Source of the DNA: Clostridium homopropionicum DSM 5847
Lineage (GTDB): Bacteria; Bacillota; Clostridia; Clostridiales; Clostridiaceae
DNA: 64,000 nucleotides
Assembly: GCF_001263795.1 (NCBI RefSeq)
Contig: NZ_LHUR01000022.1
Coordinates: forward strand, 1 to 64,000
Direction of reading: 5' to 3'
Of this stretch, positions 24,217 to 32,330 are shown piece after piece (the first letter of the stretch is position 1; each line of letters starts with the position of its first letter). Both the position numbers and the translations under genes were made by a program. The notes under the pieces are model-generated. The model made no database searches. It was not told the origin of the DNA and was given only the letters and a program-made list of their open reading frames with translations.

Positions 24217-26274
24217 TTAATCAGCGGTATCTTGTGTAGATAACACAATGCCGGTCAGCACAAAACAAACGCATGGCAGTGCAACACCGTTCCCCCACAT
24301 TTTGTATTCGGCAGCATCGGAATGCGGATTCTTAAGCCACTTTAAAATCTGCTTTCTTGTTTTCGGTTTACTACTTTTGCCTATGATTTTTCGATGTGTT
24401 TCCCAAACCTCCGTCCAGAATGTAATTTCATTTTCTGTTGGATTTTCTGTGCTAAGTTCAGCACACCAATAGTCTGGGAAGCCTTGAAGCCTTGCACATT
24501 CCGTTGGCGTTAGTCTACGGACGATATAATCCGGCTCATCGCTTTTCTTGACTGGAATAAGCATATCGTTTAATGCATCCTGTCCATTAAATCCACTTGG
24601 ATGGGCGCCTGCTGAAATCGTACCACTGATATCTTGATAGGGTTGTGCCACAGCTGACGGACCTTGAGCATTTAATGTTGATGCAACACTGTCTTCCGCT
24701 ATCCCTAAATTTCTAGCGAAATTCTGTCCACAGTTGAAGGTTTCACGATCAATTGCATACACAACACCATGCCGATCCACTGTATTAAGGGTAAAACTGA
24801 TATCATCATTTATGCCGTCACCTTGGGGATCGTTTTTATCCTCTCTTCCAATCATCGAGCCTTGTAAAGCAACTACTGCAATACCCCCTTGATTGCATCC
24901 TGGATTTCCACCATTAGCATCAATGGTACGGGAAGTATCCGCTTCATATATACCGCTGTGTGGATTACTTGACTGCATGGAGTTGCTCTTATCCGAACAG
25001 ATACCAAATGCCGTAGGTACAAAAACGGTTTGATCATTATTGCAACCAAGGGTGGCTGACTTATCATCCTGTATCAATGCACCCTTACCGCCACCTTCAC
25101 AACCTGAGCGGATTTTCAGTGTTTTAGGAGTTGGCTCAAATACACACTGCGTTCCTTTATAATCTGTTCCTGTTAATGTATTTGCTACATCTTCACCTAC
25201 TGTGAGAGCATACTGTCTCTCGTTCATGACAAGCGGCACATTTCCACCGCCCGTTCCCATACGAGAGGTCAATGTCTGTACTTTATTATCTTCGGATAGT
25301 TTCACACGGCTGTCAGTTGGATGATTTTCTATTACAACGGCCGTTTGATTGTCTCCCATGTTTGCACGAAGTGATCCACTTAAGTCTTCATCTGTATGAC
25401 CGCCAATGCGTGAAACGGCACCCGGTTCAAAGGACATGACTGTACCGCTTGACTGCATTACACAAGGTTGATGTCCGTGTTCTTCCGCTCGGAGTGTTGC
25501 GGAAACATCCTCCGAAACAGATATCACTTTTCCGCCTTGGTCATTTAAGCAAGTTATGCCACTGCCTGTTTTTCCAATGCCGTTTTTAGCATTTTCGGCA
25601 GTTCTTTGCCACGTGCTGCCGCTCGGCGTAAAATTCCTTGACACGCCTTCGGACTCAAATAATATTTCTCCAGCACATCCGCCTGCAAAATCTGCGACAA
25701 GGTAGATTCTACGACGGCGTTGGGGGACTCCGAAATATTGCGCATCGATAGTTCGGTACGCCACACTCCATCCATCTCCCATATAGATGTCTGCATAGGG
25801 CCATCGTCCTTTTTGAGGTAAAGGCACTGAGGTGTTCGGTTCTTTGACACCGATGACCGTTTCGAGCACTGCCTTGAAGTCTTCTCCTTTATTTGATGAG
25901 AATGCACCGGGGACATTTTCCCAGACTGCATACCTTGGATATCGTCCATCAGTTTTACACCTCATTTCCTTGATGATTCGTATTGCCTCATAAAAAAGGA
26001 CGGATTGTTCTCCGTCTAGTCCAGCTCTTTTACCTGCCACACTCATATCTGTGCAGGGAGAGCCAAATGTTATTATATTTACTGGCGGAAGCTCCGCACC
26101 ATTTAGTTTGTTTATATCCCCATAATGCTTCATCTGCGGGATGCGTTTTGTCGTAACCCTTATTGGAAAAGGCTCAATTTCAGAAGCCCATAACGGTTCG
26201 ATGCCACAGAGCAGACCTCCCAGCGGGAAACCACCGCTACCATCAAAGATGGAGCCTAGTGTCAGTTTACTCAT
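24217..26274 (-). CDS. DNA (cytosine-5) methyltransferase with a large variable region
   Basis: A 685-residue C5-cytosine methylase. Motif I is LGSIFDGSGGFPLGG, motif IV GSPCTDMSVAG carries the catalytic Cys, motif VI is ENVPG, motif VIII is QRRRRIYLV, and motif X is GNGVALPCVCF. Between VIII and the C-terminal RRLTPTECARLQGFPDYW lie about 380 residues of degenerate repeats (SATLRAEEHGHQPCV, SGSLRANMGDNQTAVV, ANTLTGTDYKGTQCVF, SATLGCNNDQTVF). This is more than twice the usual spacing. The start overlaps the upstream methylase stop. It may protect phage DNA from host restriction. Confidence 0.92.
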   Translation of the reverse strand: MSKLTLGSIFDGSGGFPLGGLLCGIEPLWASEIEPFPIRVTTKRIPQMKHYGDINKLNGAELPPVNIITFGSPCTDMSVAGKRAGLDGEQSVLFYEAIRIIKEMRCKTDGRYPRYAVWENVPGAFSSNKGEDFKAVLETVIGVKEPNTSVPLPQKGRWPYADIYMGDGWSVAYRTIDAQYFGVPQRRRRIYLVADFAGGCAGEILFESEGVSRNFTPSGSTWQRTAENAKNGIGKTGSGITCLNDQGGKVISVSEDVSATLRAEEHGHQPCVMQSSGTVMSFEPGAVSRIGGHTDEDLSGSLRANMGDNQTAVVIENHPTDSRVKLSEDNKVQTLTSRMGTGGGNVPLVMNERQYALTVGEDVANTLTGTDYKGTQCVFEPTPKTLKIRSGCEGGGKGALIQDDKSATLGCNNDQTVFVPTAFGICSDKSNSMQSSNPHSGIYEADTSRTIDANGGNPGCNQGGIAVVALQGSMIGREDKNDPQGDGINDDISFTLNTVDRHGVVYAIDRETFNCGQNFARNLGIAEDSVASTLNAQGPSAVAQPYQDISGTISAGAHPSGFNGQDALNDMLIPVKKSDEPDYIVRRLTPTECARLQGFPDYWCAELSTENPTENEITFWTEVWETHRKIIGKSSKPKTRKQILKWLKNPHSDAAEYKMWGNGVALPCVCFVLTGIVLSTQDTAD

Positions 26275-27508
26275 CTGCACTCACCTCCGACAAGTCACGG
26301 TACCTATACTCGCCACCATCTCTCAAAAGAAATACACCATCCGTGTTTCCAACTTGCTCAATATACCTTTTCACGATGACATCACAGTACTTTTCATCCA
26401 GCTCAATGGTGTAGCAGATTCTATCTGTCTGTTCACAGGCAATAAGTGTACTTCCTGAACCACCAAAGGGATCGAGAACAATACAATTGGTAAGGCTTGA
26501 ATTCATAATAGGGTATGCAACTAAAGCCACTGGTTTCATGGTTGGGTGGTCGCCATTTTTCTTCGGTTTCTCAAACTCCCAGATGGTGGTCTGCTTTCGG
26601 TCTGAATACCAAAGATGCTTCCCATTCTTTTTCCAACCAAAGAGTACCGGTTCATGCTGCCACTGATAAGGAGAGCGGCCGAGAACAAGGGACTGCTTCT
26701 TCCAAATACAAGTGCCTGAAAGATAAAATCCCGCATCCGAGAATGCTCTTCTAAAATTGAGGCCTTCTGTATCGGCGTGAAACACATAAATAGAAGCATC
26801 CTTCGCCATCGCCGTTTCGGAGTTTTGAAATGCCGCAAGCAGAAATTCGTAGAACGCTTCGTTTTCCATATTATCATTTTTAATTTTTCCGGCTGTACCT
26901 TCATAGTTAACGTTATATGGAGGGTCCGTAACTACCAAATTAGCAGCTTTCCCATCCATCAAGACATCAAAGGTGTCTTTCTTCGTACTGTCTCCGCAAA
27001 CTAATCGATGCTGTCCAAGTATCCAAACATCCCCTAAATGAGAAACAGCGGGCTTTTTCAGCTCGCTGTCCACATCAAAATCATCTTCTTTTATTTTGTC
27101 TTTAAGGGAATCCTTGAAAAGATCATCCAACTCTCCCGGATCAAAACCAGTCAAAGACACATCAAAGTCCGAAGCGTTTAGGTCTGTGATGAGAAGGGCC
27201 AGTTTATCTCTATCCCAGTCACCGCTTATTTTATTAAGTGCTATGTTCAGAGCCTTTTCCTTTTGCTCATCCATTTCAACAACCACGCATTCTATCTCAT
27301 CCATACCCATACTCAGCAGGACTTTCAAACGCTGATGACCTCCGATGACTTTGCCTGTAGTCTTATTCCATATAACGGGTTCAACATATCCAAACTCCTC
27401 AAGAGATCGTTTTAACTTTTCATATTCTACATCACCCGGCTTCAAATCCTTCCTCGGATTATATTCGGCGGGGATGAGTTGTTTCGTTTTAATCTTCTCT
27501 ATCAACAT
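26267..27508 (-). CDS. ParB-domain DNA methyltransferase (N6/N4 type)
   Basis: A 413-residue fusion. Residues 1-110 are a ParB/sulfiredoxin-like domain with IPAEYNPRKD and the GGHQR motif (56-60). The rest is an amino-methyltransferase of the beta class, with DPPYNVNYEG (about 195) before LDPFGGSGSTLIACEQ (about 346). Such ParB-MTase fusions are frequent in Firmicute phages next to terminase genes. The ATG at 27508 overlaps the end of the SAM synthetase gene, so cofactor supply and use are encoded together. Confidence 0.92.
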   Translation of the reverse strand: MLIEKIKTKQLIPAEYNPRKDLKPGDVEYEKLKRSLEEFGYVEPVIWNKTTGKVIGGHQRLKVLLSMGMDEIECVVVEMDEQKEKALNIALNKISGDWDRDKLALLITDLNASDFDVSLTGFDPGELDDLFKDSLKDKIKEDDFDVDSELKKPAVSHLGDVWILGQHRLVCGDSTKKDTFDVLMDGKAANLVVTDPPYNVNYEGTAGKIKNDNMENEAFYEFLLAAFQNSETAMAKDASIYVFHADTEGLNFRRAFSDAGFYLSGTCIWKKQSLVLGRSPYQWQHEPVLFGWKKNGKHLWYSDRKQTTIWEFEKPKKNGDHPTMKPVALVAYPIMNSSLTNCIVLDPFGGSGSTLIACEQTDRICYTIELDEKYCDVIVKRYIEQVGNTDGVFLLRDGGEYRYRDLSEVSADE

Positions 27509-28664
27509 ACTTTTCCACCGCCTTTCTAAACTCACTGTATTTATTTACATCCTCCCAAGGAAAGAGACAACTGTTAAAGTGTCCATAAGTCGCTGTGTCA
27601 GAGTAAATCACATTTCTAAGACGCAGTTTTTCAATGATTGCTGCAGGTCTTAAGTTGAATACCTCTTGTGCAGCAAGAGTTAGTACTTCGTCAGAAACAG
27701 TGCCAGTGCCAAGGGTATTTATTGTGAAGGATACCGGATTTGCCTTACCAATAGCATAAGAAATACTAACTTCACATTTCTTGGCATAACCACACCAAAC
27801 GATATGCTTAGCGATATACCGAGCCATATATGCACCGCTTCGGTCAACTTTGGTTGGGTCTTTGCCACAAAGAGCACCACCACCGTGGGATGCAAGTCCT
27901 CCATAGGTATCAACCATAATTTTTCTGCCAGTCAATCCTGTATCTGCAGCAGGACCACCTTCAACAAATCTACCAGAGGGATTGATGAGAAGTTCTGTTT
28001 CTTCATCAAAAGGGAAGTCCTCAAAACACTGCCATAAAACATTGTTAAGGATATCTGCCTTAAGTTCTTCCTGGGATTTATTCTTCTCATGCTGTACCGA
28101 TACCACGATGGTCTTTACTCGCTTTGGAATATCATCTTCATATTCTACTGTAACCTGTGCTTTACCATCCGGTAGGATATCTTTTATAAGTTTCCCTTTT
28201 CGGCAATCATCAAGCCTCTTTACTATTCTGTGGGATAGCACAAGGGGTAGTGGAAGCATTTCTCTAGTTTCTTTTGTAGCATAGCCATACACAGTCCCCT
28301 GATCACCTGCACCTACTGAACCGTACTGTTCATTGACACCATTTCGTGCTTCCAACGCAGTATTAACACCAGCCGCAATATCTACACTTTGATTATGTAC
28401 ATATACATAAATCAAAAATTTCAGAGGGTTGTATCCGACTTCTTTCAGCACATTTCTAACAATGTAACGAATGTCAACTTTCTCGCTGCAGGAGATCTCG
28501 CCCGCCACGATAATTCTTCTCTTGGTCGCCATAACCTCACAAGCCACACGTGATGCCTTATCTTTTCGCAGGCATGCTTGTAAAATACTATCTGCAATAA
28601 TGTCGCATAATTTATCTGGATGCCCGGCACATACACTTTCTGCTGTTAAATATCTTTTACTCAT
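27489..28664 (-). CDS. metK: Prophage S-adenosylmethionine synthetase
   Basis: A 391-residue methionine adenosyltransferase that makes SAM from ATP and methionine. Signatures are present: AESVCAGHPDKLCDIIADSIL, GAGDQGTVYGYA, FVEGGPAADTGLTGRKIMVDTYGG, GGGALCGKDPTKVDRSGAYMARY and GHF near the end. The start has CAGHPDKLCD in place of the usual EGHPDKVADQ, so it looks like a phage-lineage copy rather than the host gene. The ATG at 28664 has GAGGAG 7 bases upstream. It follows the small terminase gene and precedes two DNA methyltransferases that consume SAM. Confidence 0.94.
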   Translation of the reverse strand: MSKRYLTAESVCAGHPDKLCDIIADSILQACLRKDKASRVACEVMATKRRIIVAGEISCSEKVDIRYIVRNVLKEVGYNPLKFLIYVYVHNQSVDIAAGVNTALEARNGVNEQYGSVGAGDQGTVYGYATKETREMLPLPLVLSHRIVKRLDDCRKGKLIKDILPDGKAQVTVEYEDDIPKRVKTIVVSVQHEKNKSQEELKADILNNVLWQCFEDFPFDEETELLINPSGRFVEGGPAADTGLTGRKIMVDTYGGLASHGGGALCGKDPTKVDRSGAYMARYIAKHIVWCGYAKKCEVSISYAIGKANPVSFTINTLGTGTVSDEVLTLAAQEVFNLRPAAIIEKLRLRNVIYSDTATYGHFNSCLFPWEDVNKYSEFRKAVEKYVDRED

Positions 28665-28681
28665 TTCACATCTCCTCATCT

Positions 28682-29233
28682 TTATTTTCCTCTACGGGCA
28701 GATAGCAATCTCTCCATCACATCGTCCTGTGGGTTTAACCCAGAATACTCTGTAGCACAATTTTCACGAACGATCTGATATATTTCCATCCATAGTCTAT
28801 TTGTCTGACTCATAAAGTTTTGACTCATAGCCACATAAGGGCTTTGAATTGCATTTCCAGTGGTTGGGTGCTTGGCAAGAAAGCCAAACTCAGTCACTGC
28901 TTCCTCACACTGTATCCATCTTGCAGCGCTCATAGCATAGCGTTCTAAAAGCTGTGGAAGCACCAGATGGGCACATCCTCGTTCCTCTAGCCATTTCCAT
29001 GTAATCTCATAGATCTCACTGGCCAACAAGGTTTTCCCGTCCTTTTGCACCGCTGAGAGCATACCCCTTGGTTGCGGCATTTCCTGCCCCTTAAGGTCAG
29101 CAGTATTTTTAAAGTCAACGACTTCAAGCTTTCTTTTACCGGGATTTCCCTCTGCTATTTTGTCAGCAAGTGGCTTCTTCTTTTGACCAGAACCGATACG
29201 GGCACCTCCACGATTTGTTCCGTCTTTGGCCAT
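28682..29233 (-). CDS. Terminase small subunit (P27 family)
   Basis: A 183-residue P27-type small terminase that recognises the packaging site. The basic start (KDGTNRGGARIGSGQKKKPLADKIAEGNPGKRKL) with GGARIGSGQKKK and GNPGKR is diagnostic. A helical region follows (YEITWKWLEERGCAHLVLPQLLERYAMSAARWIQCEEAV), then ATGNAIQSPYV-like TTGNAIQSPYVAMSQ. An HNH gene lies just upstream, as usual for HK97-type phages. The large subunit is 7.3 kb away. Confidence 0.92.
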   Translation of the reverse strand: MAKDGTNRGGARIGSGQKKKPLADKIAEGNPGKRKLEVVDFKNTADLKGQEMPQPRGMLSAVQKDGKTLLASEIYEITWKWLEERGCAHLVLPQLLERYAMSAARWIQCEEAVTEFGFLAKHPTTGNAIQSPYVAMSQNFMSQTNRLWMEIYQIVRENCATEYSGLNPQDDVMERLLSARRGK

Positions 29234-29348
29234 TTACTCACCTCTTTTCGTTGTCGGGTCCTATTACCCTGTTTGAAACCGCGTTTTTTCGTGCGTTACC
29301 CCACGCCCGTTGCACAATCAAAAAGCTGTAGAGATTTAATCCCCCCCC
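29234..29348 (-). other. Candidate cos/pac region
   Basis: This 115-bp non-coding gap between the HNH endonuclease and small terminase genes is where cos sites lie in HK97-like phages. On the minus strand it holds a run of seven or more G next to CCCGGTAAGG, and later GCGTGGGGTAACGCACG with a short inverted repeat. Both resemble G-rich cleavage and binding elements. The assignment rests mainly on location. Confidence 0.35.
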
Positions 29349-29708
29349 TTACCGGGTTTGCCATCTGTCTCCATCTCTTGCTGTGATTTCAGAGTGGCAT
29401 GGAGTACAAAGCGCCATCAGATTACTTTTATCGTGTGTTCCTCCTCGTGCCAATGGAAGAATGTGATGGACTTCAGTTGCTGGAGTCAGCTTTCCATTCT
29501 TCTTACACTCTTCACAAAGAGGATGAGCGGCTATATAACGGTCACGAATTCTTTTCCATGCACGACCATAACGCTTACGGGTTGCTGGGTCACGGTCATA
29601 TTTCTCATACCGTGAAGCTTCTTTCTTAGCATGCTCTTCACAGAAGCGACCGTCAGTCAGCTCAGGGCAACCAGGGTAAGAACATGGTCGCTTGGGTTTC
29701 TTTGGCAT
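29349..29708 (-). CDS. HNH endonuclease (packaging-associated)
   Basis: A 119-residue HNH nuclease. Zinc-binding cysteines come as CSYPGCPELTDGRFCEEH and CEECKKNGKLTPATEVHHILPLARGGTHDKSNLMALCTPCHSEITAR. The EVHHILPL...H...NL..LC..CH core is the HNH motif. In HK97-like phages this protein, with the terminases and portal, is needed for cos cleavage. The ATG at 29708 has AAAGGAGGTG 6 bases upstream. It is the first gene after the late promoter and its leader terminator. Confidence 0.92.
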   Translation of the reverse strand: MPKKPKRPCSYPGCPELTDGRFCEEHAKKEASRYEKYDRDPATRKRYGRAWKRIRDRYIAAHPLCEECKKNGKLTPATEVHHILPLARGGTHDKSNLMALCTPCHSEITARDGDRWQTR

Positions 29709-29731
29709 ATTGCACCTCCTTTTTGCCCATA

Positions 29732-29768
29732 GAAAAAGCCCTCGCAGGAGTGGTGCTCCCGTGAAGGC
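29732..29768 (-). terminator. Terminator between late promoter and first late gene
   Basis: On the minus strand AGCCTTCACGGGAG-CACCA-CTCCTGCGAGGGCT forms a long GC-rich stem followed by TTTTT. It is placed about 25 bases downstream of a -10 box and 24 bases before the HNH start, so late transcripts would have to read through it. Confidence 0.78.
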
Positions 29769-29792
29769 TGTTTGCGAATATTCCATACTACC

Positions 29793-29798
29793 ATTATA
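29793..29798 (-). promoter_or_regulatory. Probable late promoter -10 box
   Basis: Minus strand TATAAT in GCTATATAATGG, with no -35 hexamer at the right distance (CTGTTT is found there). Three tandem 10-bp repeats start about 30 bases further upstream. A good -10 without a -35 plus upstream iterons suggests an activator-dependent late promoter. Confidence 0.5.
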
Positions 29799-29830
29799 TA
29801 GCTTTCACTACGGACAAACAGTGTCATCGT

Positions 29831-29860
29831 ATGCCAAACTGTGCCAAAGTGTGCCAACTT
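29831..29860 (-). repeat. Three tandem 10-bp iterons upstream of the late promoter
   Basis: The plus strand reads ATGCCAAACT, GTGCCAAAGT, GTGCCAACTT in direct tandem: one helical turn per repeat with a GCCAA core. They lie directly after the stop of the ArpU-like regulator gene and about 35 bases upstream of a TATAAT box. They are candidate binding sites for that regulator. Confidence 0.6.
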
Positions 29861-29861
29861 T

Positions 29862-30272
29862 TTATTTTGGAACCTTTAAGTGTTGCAAAGCTAAGGAATG
29901 AAGTCTGTGAACAGTACGCATTGACACATTAAGGTTAACGCAGATTTCTTCCCAGTTAAGGAAGTTGATGTATCGGTAGCGGAGCAACAGCTTTTCATCT
30001 ACATTCTCCATCTTGTTAATAGCCTCTCGGATATCAGTCTTTAGCTTTACCAAGTGTTCAACCTCTTGTTGTATCTGTTTCTCCAAATCTACTATCTTTA
30101 TCACATACTTTTCAAAAGGTGGGTCTGTACTCTTTGTTCTACTAACTTTCTCCTCAAGCACAGGGGATGAAACACTTCTTGATAAATCCCTTAAGTTCTG
30201 TAGTTCCTCAAGATCGGAGTTTATCAATTCATTTAGACGGTAAGCCTGCTTTAAGAATTCCTTTGCCGTCAT
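29862..30272 (-). CDS. ArpU/RinA-like late transcription regulator (sigma-70 region 4-like)
   Basis: A 136-residue protein. The N-terminal two thirds is a coiled coil (DLEKQIQQEVEHLVKLKTDIREAINKMENVDEKLLLRYRYINFLNWEEI). The C-terminus (CVNLNVSMRTVHRLHSLALQHLKVP) is a helix-turn-helix like sigma region 4. This is the DUF1492/ArpU pattern of regulators that switch on late genes in Gram-positive phages. It is the last gene of the early operon, just upstream of iterons and a -10 box that it probably controls. The start overlaps the preceding gene by four bases. Confidence 0.82.
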   Translation of the reverse strand: MTAKEFLKQAYRLNELINSDLEELQNLRDLSRSVSSPVLEEKVSRTKSTDPPFEKYVIKIVDLEKQIQQEVEHLVKLKTDIREAINKMENVDEKLLLRYRYINFLNWEEICVNLNVSMRTVHRLHSLALQHLKVPK

Positions 30273-30493
30273 CGCCTAACCACCTCCTCATGTAGCTTTT
30301 GAATTAACATTTCTGGTTCAAGGGAGGTTATGTTAGAGAAAAGTCTGGAACGGAAGAATCGCTCAACCTCACGTTTCGTATATAAAGCAGAATCATTACG
30401 AGGATATTTCACCAATCTTTGTAGTGCAAAGCGGTAATCCTTAACTGCTTGTAGAATAATGGCATTCGCCAATTTTTCAAATGCGTCCATCAT
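30269..30493 (-). CDS. Small conserved phage protein, function unknown
   Basis: A 74-residue basic protein (MDAFEKLANAIILQAVKDYRFALQRLVKYPRNDSALYTKREVERFFRSRLFSNITSLEPEMLIQKLHEEVV). The AI..QAVKDYR.A......P....A......E.FFRS..F...T...P..LI..L..E pattern is common between helicase and ArpU-like genes in Firmicute phages. There is no known domain. It overlaps both neighbours by four bases, which supports it being a real gene. Confidence 0.75.
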   Translation of the reverse strand: MMDAFEKLANAIILQAVKDYRFALQRLVKYPRNDSALYTKREVERFFRSRLFSNITSLEPEMLIQKLHEEVVRR

Positions 30494-31851
30494 ACCGCCT
30501 CCCTCGCTTTCCCAAGATTTGCTTTGACCGCATTGATTAGGTCGTTCTGTGTCTTTTCCTTTCGTTTCAAGGCGTTCATAACATCTTCATCAATAGTGCC
30601 TTTGGTAATGATGTGATGGATTACAACCGTTTCATTTTGGCCTTGCCTCCAAAGTCTCGCATTGGTTTGCTGATACAGTTCCAGACTCCATGTAAGTCCA
30701 AACCATATCAGAGTTGAACCACCACTTTGTAAGTTCAGACCATGTCCTGCTGATGCAGGATGAATAACTGCTACAGAAATATCGCCATTATTCCAATCCT
30801 TAATATCCTTGGAAGTCTTAATTTCACGGACTTTGAATTTCGCCTTGATACGCTCTAAATCGTGATTATACCAATAGGCAATAAGCACAGGTTTGCCATT
30901 TGCACCTTCAATTAAATCTTCAAGGGCATCCAGCTTTCGATCATGAATGAAATGGGCACTTTTATCTTCATCATAGATAGCACCGTTTGCCATCTGTAGG
31001 AGTTTGCCTGAAAGGACTGCTGCATTCATGGCATCAATCTCTTCACTAGCAAGTGCAAGAACCATCTCTTCACGAAAGTTGTTATACACCGACTGCTCTT
31101 TTTCACTCAAATATACAGGCACTTCATTGATCACGCATTCTGGCATTTTCAGAAAATCCACTGACTTCATGGAAATGGTGATATCCGAAATGAGCCGATA
31201 TATTGCGTCCTCTGCCCCGTGTAACGGTTTATATGAAAACACAATCTGCTGATTACGTTTATCCGGAGTAAAGAAGGAATTGCGGTAGTGAGTTATGTAC
31301 CTGCCGAGTCTTTTACCCATGTCGAGAATACGAAACTCTGCCCACAAATCCATTAAACCGTTACTTGATGGTGTACCCGTAAGACCCACAATACGTTTTG
31401 CCCTTGGTCTGACTTTTAGTAAGCTTTTGAACCTTTTTGCACCGTAGGACTTAAAGGATGACAGCTCATCAATGACCACCATATCGAAAGTAAAGGGAAC
31501 ATCGCTTTTGTTTACCAACCAATCTACATTTTCTCTATTTATAAGATAGACACTTGCAGGTTTCCTAAGTGCTGAAAGACGCTCTTGCTCTGTACCGATT
31601 ACCACTGAAAACTTCAGTCCTTTTAGATGCTCCCACTTATTTATCTCAGCTGGCCAAGTATCCCTTGCTACCCGGAGTGGGGCAATGACCAGAACCTTTC
31701 CGACTTCAAAACTATCAAGGCACAAGTCAAATACAGCAGTAAGTGTAATCACGCTTTTCCCAAGACCCATCTCCAAGAATATTGCAGCTATGGGATGCTC
31801 TAAAATGAAGTTGGTCGCGTAGGTCTGATATTTATGAGGATTGTATTTCAT
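30490..31851 (-). CDS. SNF2-type DEAD/DEAH box helicase
   Basis: A 453-residue ATPase. Motifs in order: Q-like HKYQTYATNFILEH, Walker A FLEMGLGKSVITLTAV, DEAH-box variant VVIDELSSFKS, motif III GLTGTPSSNGLMDLW, and C-terminal HPASAGHGLNLQSGGSTLIWFGLTWSLELYQQTNARLWRQGQ (motifs V-VI). DELS and the QQTNARLWRQGQ box are typical of phage SNF2-like helicases acting in replication or recombination. The ATG at 31851 has GGAGGG 8 bases upstream and overlaps the VRR-NUC gene. Confidence 0.92.
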   Translation of the reverse strand: MKYNPHKYQTYATNFILEHPIAAIFLEMGLGKSVITLTAVFDLCLDSFEVGKVLVIAPLRVARDTWPAEINKWEHLKGLKFSVVIGTEQERLSALRKPASVYLINRENVDWLVNKSDVPFTFDMVVIDELSSFKSYGAKRFKSLLKVRPRAKRIVGLTGTPSSNGLMDLWAEFRILDMGKRLGRYITHYRNSFFTPDKRNQQIVFSYKPLHGAEDAIYRLISDITISMKSVDFLKMPECVINEVPVYLSEKEQSVYNNFREEMVLALASEEIDAMNAAVLSGKLLQMANGAIYDEDKSAHFIHDRKLDALEDLIEGANGKPVLIAYWYNHDLERIKAKFKVREIKTSKDIKDWNNGDISVAVIHPASAGHGLNLQSGGSTLIWFGLTWSLELYQQTNARLWRQGQNETVVIHHIITKGTIDEDVMNALKRKEKTQNDLINAVKANLGKAREAV

Positions 31852-32113
31852 CGAGTATCCCTCCAATCTGATCATCATTGTCAATTACATAGCAGGCAAA
31901 TCCTAACTGTTGTAATTGCTTTATTCTTCTAAGCTGTAGCGGACGGGGTTTCTTACCGGGAGCCTTTAATTCCACAAATGCCATCTTCCCATTTGGCAAA
32001 AGTACCAGGCGGTCTGGCATTCCATCTAAACCAGGACTAACAAACTTCGCCGCAATACCTCCCATCTTTTTTATCGCCGCCACCAGTTTCTTTTCGATAA
32101 CTTTTTCAAGCAT
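31832..32113 (-). CDS. VRR-NUC domain nuclease
   Basis: A 93-residue minimal VRR-NUC (PD-(D/E)XK) nuclease: MLEKVIEKKLVAAIKKMGGIAAKFVSPGLDGMPDRLVLLPNGKMAFVELKAPGKKPRPLQLRRIKQLQQLGF. GMPDRLVLL gives the catalytic Asp, and FVELKAPG the ELK motif. Stand-alone VRR-NUC proteins beside SNF2-like helicases are a standard phage pair that may process branched DNA. The AGGAGGAATTT site is clear. Confidence 0.93.
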   Translation of the reverse strand: MLEKVIEKKLVAAIKKMGGIAAKFVSPGLDGMPDRLVLLPNGKMAFVELKAPGKKPRPLQLRRIKQLQQLGFACYVIDNDDQIGGILDEIQSS

Positions 32114-32168
32114 AAATTCCTCCTATATAAAGGCTCGGAACAAGAAAACAACTTTGACCGATTTTTCC

Positions 32169-32194
32169 TATACGCGCGTGTATATACGTATGCA
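32169..32194. other. 26-nt alternating pyrimidine-purine tract (Z-DNA-prone)
   Basis: Every base from 32169 to 32194 alternates pyrimidine and purine, including CGCGCGTGTATATACG. It lies in the 217-bp gap between vapE-like and VRR-NUC genes. The gap also holds a tandem CTTGTTCCA pair (32243-32260) and GGAACAAG copies at 32137-32144 and near 32299. The gap contains no gene that I can support. Confidence 0.6.
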
Positions 32195-32330
32195 AAGGCT
32201 TACACTCTTCTTTTTATCATCTTTTATATATAAAGGTAATTTCTTGTTCCACTTGTTCCAAACCGTCATTCTTTATTGCTTTATCTATATTTGCGAGTGA
32301 ACAAGTCTGGGAACAAAGTATGGTACAACT

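Noticed and set aside
27719-27913. 64-codon minus-strand open frame inside the SAM synthetase gene
   Set aside because: Out of frame within a well-conserved metK; no ribosome site.
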